Below are positions 1 through 10,815 of a DNA stretch of 64,000 nucleotides, in pieces. The DNA lies in the NCBI GenBank assembly GCA_021234535.1, contig CM037839.1, positions 26,585,196 to 26,649,195 on the forward strand, written 5' to 3'. The stretch is from Stichopus chloronotus (taxonomy: Eukaryota > Echinodermata > Holothuroidea > Aspidochirotida > Stichopodidae). A program made the translations under genes and the position numbers. Below the pieces are notes generated by a model, which did not search any database, had not been told where the DNA came from, and worked only from the letters and a program-made list of their open reading frames with translations. Each line of letters begins with the position of its first letter. Within the stretch, counting starts at the first letter, position 1.

Positions 1-699
1 GGCCCACAAACAGAGAGAATAAAATATTCTGTACCATATGTAAGTCAAACGTAGGCCCTCAAGCAGAGAGAAAACGTGCAAACATTCCTCTTAGGTAAGG
101 AGTGCCCTGCAGGGTGCTCTGCAGATAAAGACGGAACATAAACTTGGAGGTAATACCAGTCATTCTTACTATTTTTGTCAGTCCCGGATGTAGGATGTGA
201 CCAACTGATTGAACTGATTCATGAGTGAAATTGAGCTGCAGTATTTTACAAAAGTTCAATTTACTCCGTGTAGGCTGATCACATAAACATATAAGAAAAG
301 GGATTCACACAAATCCCAAAGTCACTCGCTACTCACCCCCACCCGGCAGTCCACCTGCCCTACCCTAACATACACAGTATCGATTTTTGGTTATCAAGTC
401 TGAAAAGAGGCTATCTAACAATTTCGTTTGGTTTCATGGTAAAGTTTCCTTTTTTATAATACAGGAAATGACGTAACTATCAAATTCAGCAAACATATAG
501 GATACGTGCTCATGTCCGATGAGTCATCTGCAACTCTACTGCATAATGTTTTGAGGAGATGAAGGTATAACTGATATCGATCCCACTGAATAGTTTAACA
601 TTTGATTGAACTGAGCTATTTTCTTTGTATTACGTATGTGAGTGCATTCTAAACGCAATATTTCCCTTCAGTATATATTCTCCCTTTTTCTCCTGACAG
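1..699. other. Left edge: intron or 5' flank of the receptor gene
   Basis: No exon here can be joined to the receptor. The downstream exon at 700 needs a preceding exon that ends with two bases of a codon. The acceptor-like site at 463-464 is followed by an open stretch, but none of its donors gives that phase. The signal peptide and first half of domain 1 therefore probably lie to the left of the window. Confidence 0.5.
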
Positions 700-899
700 T
701 ACTTCAAGCATATTCCTGGATGACTCCTTGTGGATACCAGTGCATAGATGTATCAACATCTCATTGCCATCCTGTAACATTTCAGTGGTCTTTAATGAAT
801 CTCGGGACTTTACCACTAAAATGGTCCTCAGGGTCGTGGCCATCGAAAACGGAGTAACAAGCGACCCTTTGCAGGTGACCCTATATCCGGATAGGCATG
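700..899 (+). CDS. Receptor exon: second half of FN3 domain 1
   Basis: The acceptor follows a pyrimidine tract ending TCCTGACAG, and the donor is CATG|gtgagg. The exon enters with one base completing a codon (phase 2) and leaves with one base (phase 1), encoding 66 full codons. It contains the C-x7-C pair with overlapping N-glycosylation sites, then a strand pattern (MVLRVVAIENG) typical of the F strand and FG turn of an FN3 fold. Domain 1 of interferon-gamma receptor 1 and of tissue factor has the same eight-residue Cys spacing at this place. The relatives are recalled family knowledge, not a search result. Confidence 0.72.
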
Positions 900-3800
900 G
901 TGAGGACTGACATTGACACACTCTACCCGGTGTGAAAGGCCTGATAGTCTCAGTGCATTAGTGTTTACCCTGTGTGATCACGTATTATTTTGCATTTTCA
1001 CAATGTCGATCACAACTTTAAACTTTTTGCACAATGTCGCCTATTCGTCGACCTGTACATCATATCGGCGTTGTAAATAAAAGCTGGAATATGAGTTGAA
1101 AATTTGTCAGTGAAAGTCAAACTCTGCGGAATATATCATAGCCACTGAAAAAAAAAAAATTAAGCCCCATTTTTATATATATGAATATTCATATCCATTC
1201 CCATTGGTCTGTTTGACTTCAAGTAACGGTAGTTGACTGCTATGCATCTTGGAGAGTCTGAATTTTGTTGGGCCAACAAAAATGTCAAGACAATTTTCAT
1301 ATTTAAATGTCTGGAAGATGAGTGCATAGGTTTCTTTTAAATTTTGTAACAAGTGTATCTTTTTCCCTACATTCTCTTTCCGGAAACACTGACAAAGAAC
1401 AAAGGAAGATGACCAGGCCATCGACAGTACAACCCAGCTTCAATGAAAGGGGAAATCAGGGTTTATTTTCACGATTTATTTCACTACAATTCCCCACCGG
1501 TATCGTACAATGAGTTATAACTATAACAAATATGATCAAGATTATCTCAAAACATGTGGACAATTTCGAGAAACGAGTCGAATTCGCAAAAAAAAAAAAA
1601 AAAAAAACGGTGAAGAACTCCGAAAGTCTGTAACATCCATATTCATCGAATCAAATATGAATATTCAGTACTATCGCCTTTTCAAGGTATGAGGAGGTGT
1701 GGCTGAACAGTTTCATACGTATAGCCTACGTGTGCTGTATGTATCATCAACTATCACTAAACTCTTGTTTACTTGGCATTGCACAATTCACGAACAGCAT
1801 GGGAACCGTAAACATTCGGTTATGTTTATTCATATAACGTCATCTCAGTCTTACGCTGTGATTGGTACGGTCATCGTATAGAGGAGGCTGTCTTGTCTTG
1901 TACATGAACGTTTATTTTTTGTACCTGACAAATATTAAGACTTCTCATTCACAAGTAATTAACGCTATAATTACCGTTTCTTCTACCTTCAAACACCTCT
2001 TCAACGTCTCTATCAGTTTAGAAAGAAAAATCAACTAAAGGTGAATTTTCTCAGTCAAACCCTGATTTCCCCTTTAACTTCGTCGCAAAAAAAAAAAAAA
2101 AAATGAAAATAAGAAAATCAGCATTCTTGTAATCGAGCGTTTTCCTTCAATGCCGTTTCAGTTTACATCAGTTCGCCAACTATCCATGTTACCAAGGTAA
2201 CAGAGACGTTCCTTGGCGTCAATCTCATTGGTCCAGAGTCCCCTTACCTTGATCTGACACAAAGGGGAAGATATTTAAAAATAGAAGAAGTGGCTTCCAT
2301 CTTGAAACAACAAATTTCCTTTCTCGTTAGATTAGAAGGCGCCGGAGTAAAAAGGGTAGGTTTTATTTGTTCAAGTATTTTTTTTTATTAAAATTAGGTA
2401 CTGGAAAAGCAACACTAATGATGAACTGCTAATCAAGTTCTATGGCAGGATATTACGGTGGTAAATGGTGAATGTCTGCGGTATGGTGTGTTGCGATGGC
2501 GATATGGTGGTACATGACGGTGGCATTATTTGTCAAACTTATCAGTTGTCGTGGACCTTCAATTGTCATTATTAAAGATGGGTACCTTTCTGGTCTAGTT
2601 TATAATTTTAAGCTCGGTATACGATAGGCAGCGTATCATACAAAAAAGAATGAGCATACGACAACATATTGAGGCATCTCTCATCAAGTTTGTCAAAATA
2701 AATTGACAAACCTATTGGTGCATGCACTTAATAGTTTGTTGTTTATTCCTTTCCATATTTATTTTATCATGCTATTTACAAGTTGTTAAGTTTCCTTATT
2801 TTATTAGCATTGAGATATCATGTTCAAAGTTTAACTTAACAATGAAATTAAGGAGAGATTCGACAGCACAAATTATAAAGAAGAAAATGTTTTGTTTTCC
2901 TCCAACCGAAGTGACAACAGTATGAAATATATTTCATCAAATTGTAAAATATTAAATGCATGGTGGTTATTATTGTGACATTAAAGGCATATTTTACTGA
3001 TAATTGAAGTGGTTCTTAAAAGAAGAAATAATTTTCCACATTCAAGCATTTCAAACTCCATTCCAACTTCTTCCTAACTCATTATGTCGATATTTCCAAT
3101 CGCCTCAAGGTTACCAAAATGCCATGTTACAGTGGAAAACAGTGGCGTAGCTACAGGGGGATTGCCCCTTCCCCAGCTCTAAAAAGTGAAAAAAAAATCG
3201 GATATTTTGCATATGTGGACACTACACATCACGGGGGGGGGGGAGGGAATGGGGGACTCGTCCCTTCCACTTTGCAGAGAGATGTTGCGTTATAACCATG
3301 GGAAACTGCGTTTAAGTTATGAATTTCTGTAGGGAGTGGACTGAGCGCTGATTTTATAGAATCAGGAAATTGGTAATTAGAAAATCATATCGTCCCTACC
3401 GAGAAAACCGTTTTCTTTGTCGGTCACTTTTCGCTCTCTGTAGTTTATGTATCACAACACACATGCCCTCCCCATCCCACAGTCGCCCATCTCTATCTGC
3501 AACTCATCCCCCCCCCCCCACTTTTTAGAACCCTACGCCCCCTTGTGTAACACCATAGATCAAAAAGTGACACCGATCATGCGGTTTTCAGAAATTGAGG
3601 GAATGAGATCTTAGAGGGGAATACACAAATACTGTGGTCTGACCAGCAGAGATTCGATCGTATGGTTAGTTGACTTTAATTATGTTGCTCCGTTAGTGAT
3701 ATAGAACTGCAACCTGCGATTAGAGGAATGAAATACCTTTGAGTCATCTGCGCAGCTTATTTGGTGGGTCTCAAGGTAGTGTAACGCTGCAAAAGTCTGA

Positions 3801-6800
3801 GGGCGTGGACACGGAATACACGGGGGAAGGTGTGGAAGAACTAAGGTTAAAAAACCTCAACAGTCAGACATGAACTTAAGCGCAACTGTCGAACAATGCA
3901 CAGTTGTCGTGCGCTGCTCAGATGTCGGGAACTGCGCAGGTGTCGGGCAGCGCAAGCGTTGTGCGGAACAGTTGTTGAGCAGCACAGGGCACAGGTACGT
4001 TTGTTGGGCACCTTTCCACAGAAATTGGTCTTTCTTTGGACATAGGTTCTTGCAGTCACACGTTAGCCAGAACCTTCATGCCGGGCCTTAAGGACTCCCA
4101 CTCTAACAGTTCCGGCCAGACCAACCGACAAACTGATAATATCACCGTGTCTCTTACTTGAAAATGGAATATAAAATTTGCCATTTTGCCACTGAAAGTC
4201 AAATAGTTTATAGCCACTAAAACAAAACATTGTTTAAGTCCCATTTTTGCAACATGAATATTCATATCCATTTTCATTGGTCTCTTTGATTTCAAGTAAC
4301 AGTGATCGACGGCTAGGCTTTCTTGGAGCTTCTGAATCTTGTGGGCCAACAAAAATGTCTAGACAATTTTCATCTTCACTTATCTTGAAGAAGAATGCAT
4401 AGATCCTTTCAGATTTTGTGACAGGTGATTTTTTTCTCCTACTTTATCTTTCCTGAAACACCGACGAAGAAAAAAAAGAGATGACCAAGCAAGTGCCAGC
4501 ACAGTTAATATTCCAGCTTTAAATATCCCGGAAATAACATAAACAGATATAGCAAGGGCCTAGCAAATCACTAGTAACGTGCACAGGCAGTTACAGTGAA
4601 TTACGACCGATGATATCGTTTTTCACTTTTTCATCTAACCTGTCGACAAAAACAGGGAAGGATACCCGAACAAACTAAAATATGCATTTGACTCAAAGGC
4701 AAAACAATATCAACGAGCAGCTCTGCGGATGATAATAAAATATTAAATAGATCAGAGCCACCCAGGACACAACGTTTTCCACTACACCAATAACGTTGAT
4801 TTCCCGTAATATCTCCATCGAAATAACAGCTCCCTGGATCAAGTTGCCAAAAGCATCATCGCCATCTCGAAGCAGCCGTCACTCGGGTCATACAGGCCCA
4901 TCATGAACCCAGGGACAGCTCGTGGAAGGCTTAAACTACCAAGCCGATTTATTTGGTTGAATGAAGAATTCATTACAACAGTTTTTTTGCAGCCAGTTCG
5001 GACCCCGTACCATCTAGTTTTTGACACAGGGGACAGAACAACATAGTTTGACATGCAATTATGCAACCGTACAAAACTGTGCCAGTGCAACAATTACTAA
5101 CTTTAACATGTCGATGTGGGTGCTTAGCATGTATAGCTCCCTGGTGGCCCAGTGTACTGTCCCCAATCCGACCGTCTTACTTTGAAAAGCCGAGACGCAC
5201 AACGCCGGAGACACCACCCGACTAAAATGCCCTGGTCTAAGAGAACCCTGGTCTAACCAGGGAGGTGCAATTGCACTTCCCTGGTTTAACAGGAGTTTTG
5301 TGGACCGTTATTTCTGTTAATCTTGTTTGCCCGTCACAGCTATTGATTATCTGATGAATGCTTGAGACTCAACCACGGAGTTATTTACAGCTCCATAACT
5401 CAACTAACAACACTTACATGGCCAGTATATATTTCTACTTTAAGAAGGATAGATTGTTTTGCGTACAGATTGGAGAGTTTGTTTTGTGCAGTAAAATTTG
5501 TCAACGAAAATGAAGAAACTCTACATATCAAATTTATGGAAATATATTTTCTTTTTCAAGCACTGTTTATTTTTGTTTTATTTTCGCTAGAGTCGAAATA
5601 CAACGGCGATGTTTCCTTACGTGGAGTTTAATAATTTGAGTCCAGGTCTCACGTACAACGTCTCAGCCATAACCAGTTACCGAGGACTTTTTAAAACGAC
5701 ATACAGCAAAAATCGAACCAGTTTGGCTGTTCTCACTACCCTCAGTGGTGAGTGCTGCAATGAGTTTGTATTCCGTTATTGCAAATCTTACCAACTTTAA
5801 CCCCATTATATGTAACAGGTCTCACGTACAACGTCTCAGCCATAACCAGTTACCGAGGACATTTTAAAACGACATACAGCAAAAATCGAACCAGTTTGGC
5901 TGTTTTCACTACCCTCAGTGGTGAGTGCTGCAATGAGTTTGTATTCCGTTATTGCAAATCTTACCAACTTTAACCCCATTATATGTAACAAATTAAGGAA
6001 CAAAATTTAGAACCATCAGCAAATATCACAGGAGTTAGGGTCCATACTTTTAAGACATGCATGGGCCAGGTACGGGGATACGGGGAGGTTTTCAAGTCGG
6101 TTCTGTTTTGACATTAGAAGATGTTTTTATTGAATGTAATGCATTTATATCCTGTTGAAGTTTCGAGATTGAAAGAACTGGGTCTTTTTGTTGAATAGCT
6201 AATGGCGTATATCATGATTGTCCGGAAGTGAGGAGTCTTGCGTTTGCCTTTGCCAGCATGAGGTCACCAACTTTTAGGTTTCTCTCTTCTGTAGTTTTAG
6301 TGCTTCCATCTTCTGTGGTGTCAGTCGGACTGAAACAGTTGTTGTTTACATAAAAAAAACACCGTGTTTAAAAGTCTTTGACGGGACGTCATAAGTGGCA
6401 AGCAACCACATCTGACTTGGGTTTAACATTTCGTAAAACAATGTCTAGTTCAAGAGATAAAGAAGTTCAAAAACGAATCATGTTCCCAGAGAGTAAATAT
6501 TGGATGAGATCCCATACGTAGCTATAATCGCTGACTCTGTCTTTTTATTTATTAACGCAACATTTAAATACCTTTTTGAAATTACTTCATCGTATTTCTA
6601 TCTTTTTTCCTTTGCTACTTTAAATAAAAATTTAGAGAAATTACACCGGCCAAACAGTGTTGAGTTGAAAGAAGAGAGCACCGTCAATTGCAGTCTTCCG
6701 GATTTAAGAGACGTCCTCGTTAAGTGGCAGGTACCCCATGTGACGTAATCCTATCAACTCACAAAAAGACGTATTCATTTTTGAGCATAAAATGATAACA

Positions 6801-9800
6801 TATAATAATTTATGTATCTGTTTATGGATCTATTATTTTTTTTGGGGGGGGGGGGCATTGACAGTGGAAGTTTACAAACAATACATCTACAGTATATTGA
6901 TTTATGAAGCATGATCGAACCTTTCATAGCCTATGTGTTGATAATTCTTCTTAGGCAAGCAAGTAAATTATTAAATTACGAGATGTTTGAATATGTCCAG
7001 TGTCTTACCTTTGGTAATTTTTCAAACAAGTGATCACATAAATTTTCATTTCTACAGGCATTTATCTTCAAATATCGTGATTGTCGTTACGTCTTACCAA
7101 ATGAAGGTCAAATAAATTAGCACAGAAAGAAAAAGATAGTAAAATTTGTTTGTATCTCTTCATGACATATACGTGTGGATTGGAGGGGGTAAAGAAGGTC
7201 TCTACCTTAAAAAAATTCTAGATATGGTGCCATTTGGAATTAAATTTGCCCTTATACATAATAACACTTTTGTGGAGTACGTTTTCAGAACTCTACCCCT
7301 TTAACTCTAAGAGGGTTACGCCAATCCGGGCCTTAGTTTCGTGATTCATTCCCTCTATTCTTTTTCTTCAGAGGCCTCGATCCCCCAAACCAATCATCTT
7401 TTACGATTTAAGATCATGGGTGCACGGCCAGAAAGGAAATGTCAGATCTGTTCGAATCCCGTCAGATGTTAATCAAATGAACTATTCTTTCGTGTTACGT
7501 AATATGCCGAGATGGTCCCAAATTGACGTTGTTGTATCAGCGAACACAACTGCCGCAGGTTGCTCCAGCATCGAGACCGTCCTCGCTCCACATTCTGTCG
7601 GTAAGTTAAATGACAGTTGTGACGAGCAGTGACAGTGACTATAACTTTAATACCATACATAATATTAATGTATATAACGTCACAACAGGACTACAGGGTA
7701 TGTGGTAGATATTGCTTTGCGTCTGCCTCAGATTACACACCCGGTGACCTATTAAACAAGTACATAACTAAAATGAACAGATATCAAAAGAACAGTGCCA
7801 CAAACTCACCCTAGTGGAAAAGAAACGCGTAAACACAAGACGAAAGGTTAACATCAGGTGCAACCCCTGTCAGTGTTATCATGCATTACAGAAACTTGTG
7901 TGGAAGCTTAGACTGGAAAGAGAAGAGGTGATCTAAATGAGGCCCTCACTAGTATAATTACTTTAGATCTAATCAACTGTTTCTTCGATGAAATCATTGT
8001 TTTCGTTAAAGGGACTCATTGAGTTGGTTCATAAATTTCATTATATTTTTTTTCACACCTGTTGAGCATTTCTCATCATGTTGAGAGTAAATGGTCAAAC
8101 TAAAACAAATCTGAAAATCTGACACACAACTAAAGCAAGAATGATAGGGTTATTTACTGTACGATTAAAATGCCTTATTGCAAATCTATGAGCAGCCTTT
8201 TTTCGCCATAACGTACTAACCATCATGTAGGCACTCTCGTTCATTACAAAAAAAAGTAGCAGTAACTGCAGGCCGGGAATAGATACATCACTAATGATAC
8301 TAATGTATGTATTGGCATGCAATGGTTTCCTTCAAACTCGCCATAAAATAAACTACATCAAAGACACAATGATCCCCTTAAACATAGCGAGAATATGTAG
8401 TATAATGTTTCGAATAAATTCATTCAGACACATTGACGCAAAGCTCCACTGAGCCGACTCGTCATATCATATCAGAAAGTAGGTCTACCGTATGAACTGC
8501 ATTTCATGAAAATGACAATCCTTAGCTAATGAAAGCAAAATATTGTTCCAGTAGATATAAGGTTCATTTATTATGTACCTCTATAATTTTGAAGATGAAG
8601 GCAGTTCCAGGCCAGAGAATTTGACATTCATCACAACGTCGTCTGATTCTGGACTCATCGTTTGGAATACTCCGTCCTCTTGCAAAGAGTGCATCATCGG
8701 TTACGAGGTATCCTGGCGATTATCCGTTCACGATACAAGGAACGCCTCGAAGGACATTGTACCAGCAGACAAACTGCAATACGAGCTAAAGGAGGAAGTT
8801 GTTTCAAAGGTGTCGCTCGTAGCGGTTAGCACCCTTCTAATAAGCGGCGCTGACACACATAAAACAGGTCAACAGGCTGTCCTTGGTATTCATTTGGAAG
8901 GTGCGTTATGAGACCCTTTAAATACATCCAATATTTCTTCAACATTAACATGAATGCTTGAACTTTGTTTAGATCCGATCAAGATTTCCAAAGCTTCACG
9001 TTCACGTTGTTCACCACATATTAATGAATTATTCATTTTGAAACGTAACCTTCATATTTTTATTGAAAGTGTTATTCCGTTCCTGTTTTTCAGACCCTGT
9101 GGATATACCAGTTTTCTTTGTAGTATTTTCGACCTGTCTGGGGGCACTGGTCATTACTTTGATTTTACTTCTAATCTTTTACAAAAATAAAACAAAACGA
9201 AAGAGAAAATTTGAAGACGCAACCATCAAATTCATCTTTTCGATAAAAGATTCTGGGTCCGAGGTAAGTACATGATACTTCATCTTAAGTAATCACTGTT
9301 GATGTTCTTAACTCTTGTCACGGTCTTGTTGGTTTTATTTCGATTATAAATGTTTTGTTGTTGAAACCTTCTAAAGAGATGTATTCTAAAAGTGAAAAGA
9401 GAAATTGCGAGATGGTTAACCGTCGCTCCAAAGGGAAACTTTTAATAGCCGATAAACAAACAATAGACGCAACATTTGTAACACACCGATGTTTTACAGA
9501 ATTTTAGAAGCTCCTGTTTGTAGTTACTCTCAGACTGTGCGCTTCTTTTGCGGAGTCTTTGAAAGCCAGAATTAATTTGAAATGGTGATGAACGAGAAGA
9601 CTCTCAATTACACCAATAAAATATTTGAACACAAAATGCGTTGGACAGACTTTCCAATCCAAGTAAATTTGCCAACAACAAAACGTGAGTGTGTTTGTTT
9701 TGTTTTGTTTTGTTTATTTTTTTCTTTGATCGAGGGCTAACCATTCAGTGAATGAACGAATCATTCTACTCTATGTTTTTCTAGCAGATTCTAACGGTTC

Positions 9801-9904
9801 CGCAAAAGCCTCAGACGTCATCGAGTGCTAGGCATTACAGCCGTTCGAGGTCCCCCAGAGAACCTGAAATATTTGATGAGCTCCTCCCGATTCCATCTTC
9901 ATGA
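700..9904 (+). CDS. Four-domain fibronectin-III, class II cytokine-receptor-like type I membrane protein (5' partial)
   Basis: Hand-assembled exons: 700-899, 2162-2355, 5591-5747, 6636-6730, 7372-7600, 8595-8900, 9094-9263, 9788-9904. Every junction has GT/AG borders and the frame stays open to the TGA at 9902-9904. The product has the second half of FN3 domain 1, then domains 2, 3 and 4, one transmembrane helix, a Lys/Arg-rich stop-transfer stretch and a tail of about 60 residues. Domain 1 holds two cysteines eight residues apart within two N-glycosylation motifs (CINISLPSC), the hallmark Cys pair of class II cytokine receptors as I know the family. The intron phases 2-1-0-1-0-1-1-0 follow the ladder of vertebrate cytokine receptor genes. 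There is no WSXWS motif and no clear JAK box in the tail, so it may be a ligand-binding or decoy chain. A generic FN3 adhesion receptor is the main alternative. Role inferred: extracellular ligand binding at the cell surface. Confidence 0.72.
900..2161 (+). other. Receptor intron between domains 1 and 2
   Basis: Phase 1 intron. It holds one copy of a diverged dispersed repeat (about 1095-1440), an A-run near 1590 and no further coding segment I can support. Confidence 0.6.
1095..1440 (+). repeat. Dispersed repeat, copy 1 (pair with 4170-4520)
   Basis: This segment matches 4170-4520 in the same orientation over about 340 bases, including shared blocks such as TGAATATTCATATCCATT and GGGCCAACAAAAATGTC. 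The copies differ by many substitutions and small indels, so they are old. I see no terminal repeats. Confidence 0.75.
2162..2355 (+). CDS. Receptor exon: first half of FN3 domain 2
   Basis: The acceptor is TGCCGTTTCAG and the donor AAAAGG|gtaggt. The exon enters in phase 1 and leaves in phase 0 with 64 full codons. It starts with the usual D2 opening (a Pro followed by IHVTKVTETFLGVNLIGPES), as in class II receptors, where a linker proline precedes the A and B strands. No cysteine is present, so the second disulfide typical of vertebrate D2 is missing. Confidence 0.7.
3882..4000 (+). repeat. Short CpG-rich minisatellite, 17-18 bp units
   Basis: About six degenerate units of the form AGGTGTCGGGCAGCGCA follow one another. 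They vary at several positions and retain many CpGs. Confidence 0.55.
4170..4520 (+). repeat. Dispersed repeat, copy 2 (pair with 1095-1440)
   Basis: Same family and orientation as 1095-1440. Shared blocks run from the AGTGAAAGTCAAA-like left part through to GATGACCA near the right end. Probably a degenerate transposon fragment. Confidence 0.75.
5247..5293. repeat. 47-bp near-perfect palindrome
   Basis: The arms CCTGGTCTAACCAGGG... and its complement meet at GTGCAATTGCAC. There are about four mismatched pairs over 23-base arms. It sits 300 bases before the domain 2 exon and could be the core of a foldback insertion. Confidence 0.75.
5591..5747 (+). CDS. Receptor exon: second half of FN3 domain 2
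   Basis: The acceptor is TTATTTTCGCTAG and the donor CTCAGTG|gtgagt. It enters in phase 0 and leaves in phase 1. It encodes the canonical FN3 motif LSPGLTYNVSAITSYRG (tyrosine corner of the F strand) followed by a G strand ending LAVLTTLS. There are several N-glycosylation sequons. Its 3' two thirds and the following intron are duplicated immediately downstream. Confidence 0.78.
5644..5989 (+). repeat. Tandem duplication of the domain 2 exon end (2 x 173 bp)
   Basis: Copy 1 is 5644-5816 and copy 2 is 5817-5989. By eye they differ at only two bases, one changing Leu to His and one Leu to Phe. Each copy carries the last 104 bases of the exon, its donor and 69 bases of intron. The junction itself makes an AG at 5817-5818. 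Confidence 0.93.
5819..5920 (+). CDS. Possible extra receptor exon created by the tandem duplication
   Basis: If the AG made at the duplication junction is used, this 102-base exon enters and leaves in phase 1, so it would insert 34 residues without breaking the frame: a second copy of the F and G strands of domain 2. The pyrimidine tract before the AG is weak, so it may be skipped. Only transcript data can decide. Confidence 0.35.
6636..6730 (+). CDS. Receptor exon: first half of FN3 domain 3
   Basis: The acceptor is AAAAATTTAG and the donor TGGCAG|gtaccc. It enters in phase 1 and leaves in phase 0 with 31 codons. It starts RPNSVELKEESTVNCSLPDL and ends with the B/C-strand tryptophan motif VLVKWQ. 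It is short for a half-domain. The acceptor tract is A/T-rich rather than pyrimidine-rich, so the start is less certain than the end. Confidence 0.62.
7372..7600 (+). CDS. Receptor exon: second half of FN3 domain 3
   Basis: A strong acceptor (CTATTCTTTTTCTTCAG) and a consensus donor (GTCG|gtaagt) bracket 76 codons plus one base, phase 0 to phase 1. The sequence FVLRNMPRWSQIDVVVSANT fits an E-to-F strand transition of an FN3 domain. It contains one cysteine (AAGCSS) that could pair with the one in the preceding exon. Confidence 0.75.
8006..8381 (+). mobile_element. TTAA-flanked MITE, family 2 copy A (376 bp)
   Basis: It begins TTAAAGGGACTCATTGAGTT and ends with CAATGATCCCCTTAA, imperfect terminal inverted repeats with TTAA at each edge. 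That is the target duplication expected of piggyBac or Kolobok-type elements. A longer relative lies at 41366-42394. It has no coding capacity and sits in the intron between domains 3 and 4 of the receptor. Confidence 0.8.
8595..8900 (+). CDS. Receptor exon: complete FN3 domain 4
   Basis: A single exon, phase 1 to phase 1, encodes a whole FN3 domain: PENLTFITTSSDSGLIVWNT gives the A and B strands with the core tryptophan, then GYEVSWRL gives the C strand. Two in-frame acceptors are possible, after GAAG at 8594 or after GAAG at 8600, differing by two residues. The donor GGAAG|gtgcgt ends it. Unlike domains 2 and 3 it has no internal intron. Confidence 0.75.
9094..9263 (+). CDS. Receptor exon: transmembrane helix and juxtamembrane segment
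   Basis: A strong acceptor (CCTGTTTTTCAG) and consensus donor (GAG|gtaagt) bracket 56 codons, phase 1 to phase 0. After PVDIPV comes an uninterrupted hydrophobic stretch (FFVVFSTCLGALVITLILLL), then KNKTKRKRK, a classic stop-transfer sequence that places the C-terminus in the cytoplasm. Confidence 0.85.
9785..9904 (+). CDS. Receptor last coding exon: cytoplasmic tail
   Basis: The acceptor is CTAGCAG, a tandem NAGNAG site: use of the first AG adds one glutamine (exon from 9785), use of the second starts at 9788. The exon encodes 38 residues in phase 0, Ser/Arg/Pro-rich, with one tyrosine (ARHYSRSRS) and an acidic-Leu-Leu end (IFDELLPIPSS), then TGA. No obvious JAK box1 or STAT-docking motif is visible. 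Confidence 0.75.
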   Translation, partial: QILTVPQKPQTSSSARHYSRSRSPREPEIFDELLPIPSS

Positions 9905-10815
9905 AACGCTCAATATATTCCCGCCAAAGAACATCACGGGTGCAGACATCGGCGTAGTTATGAACGCATGATACGTCACGTGATGACAACAAATTGTCTG
10001 ACTTCATTATAACCGTTCTGCGTTATCTCCACTGGCCTATAATGCAGTGTATTAGCTGAACTATAAGAGGCATGAACTTCTATACCAAAGGAAAATTTAT
10101 GAGATGAAAATATTTGTTTCGCGCCGCTATCTGAACTAAGTTGTGGCTTCTCTGGGTGACTACTAGTCGTCCGTTATAAAGTTTGTAAAATTATAGGAGT
10201 GTAGCAATTTCCAGGGTACATAAAGTGAAAGATATTTTAAAGTTGCTTTTTTCCATAGATCATGGTAGTTATAATATGAATTGCATTCAACCATGCGGTG
10301 TACAATTCTCACACAACATGCTCCATCACATAATGCTTTCCTCTCTGCCATGATGATATCTCAGTATCTACATTACTGTATGCACTAGCCATATTAGAAG
10401 AAAATCGTTTGTTTAAAGTATGATGGTCAATTCTGTATAAGAGAGGGTATAGGGGGCGTGGTGGCCAGTATCAAATGCAACCATGTCAAGTTCCATGTTG
10501 CATCATGGTTTCTTGGGTGCTGTTTAATTTAACCTTGGCAGACAGTTAACCTACAAAGATTAAAGTAATTATACATAAAACAAAGCTAACGTAAACTAGT
10601 TCTGTCGCGCATATGAATGGAATTGTTTTCAAACAAAAAAAGTTGGCCTATATCAACTATTGAAAGTGCCATTACCTTTCACTTGTTTTTTTTTTTTTAC
10701 CAATGTTTCTACGTGTCAAACACTGAGCAGAGTTTCATAATAAAAAGTCAAAGATATATCTTCTCAGTTTTAAGCGCATGTTTACGATGTAGAATAAAAC
10801 AATAAATGCTTTATG
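9905..10815 (+). other. Probable 3' UTR of the receptor gene
   Basis: After the stop codon the sequence has no further splice-consistent coding potential. Two overlapping AATAAA-like signals near 10793-10806 (GTAGAATAAAACAATAAATG) are the first good polyadenylation signals, which would make a UTR of roughly 900 bases. Confidence 0.5.
10793..10807 (+). terminator. Double polyadenylation signal of the receptor gene
   Basis: AATAAA occurs twice within 15 bases, followed within about 30 bases by T/G-rich sequence (GTATGCAGTTTGTGTTAATGG), the usual downstream element. Confidence 0.5.

Larger units (their letters stand above)
2356..5590 (+). other. Receptor intron inside domain 2
   Basis: Phase 0 intron of 3.2 kb. 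It holds G and C homopolymer runs near 3234 and 3509, a short 17-18 bp minisatellite, the second copy of the dispersed repeat and a 47-bp palindrome. No exon is seen. Confidence 0.6.

Noticed and set aside
465..560. Candidate exon for the first half of receptor domain 1 (after the AG at 463-464, reading NDVTIKFSKHIGYV)
   Set aside because: The entry phase fits, but the usable donors leave in phase 0 while the exon at 700 needs phase 2, and the longer version runs into a stop. It also lacks the expected tryptophan.
5779..5973. Open frame starting inside the intron between the duplicated copies
   Set aside because: Its start lies in intronic sequence; only the 5819-5920 part has exon character.
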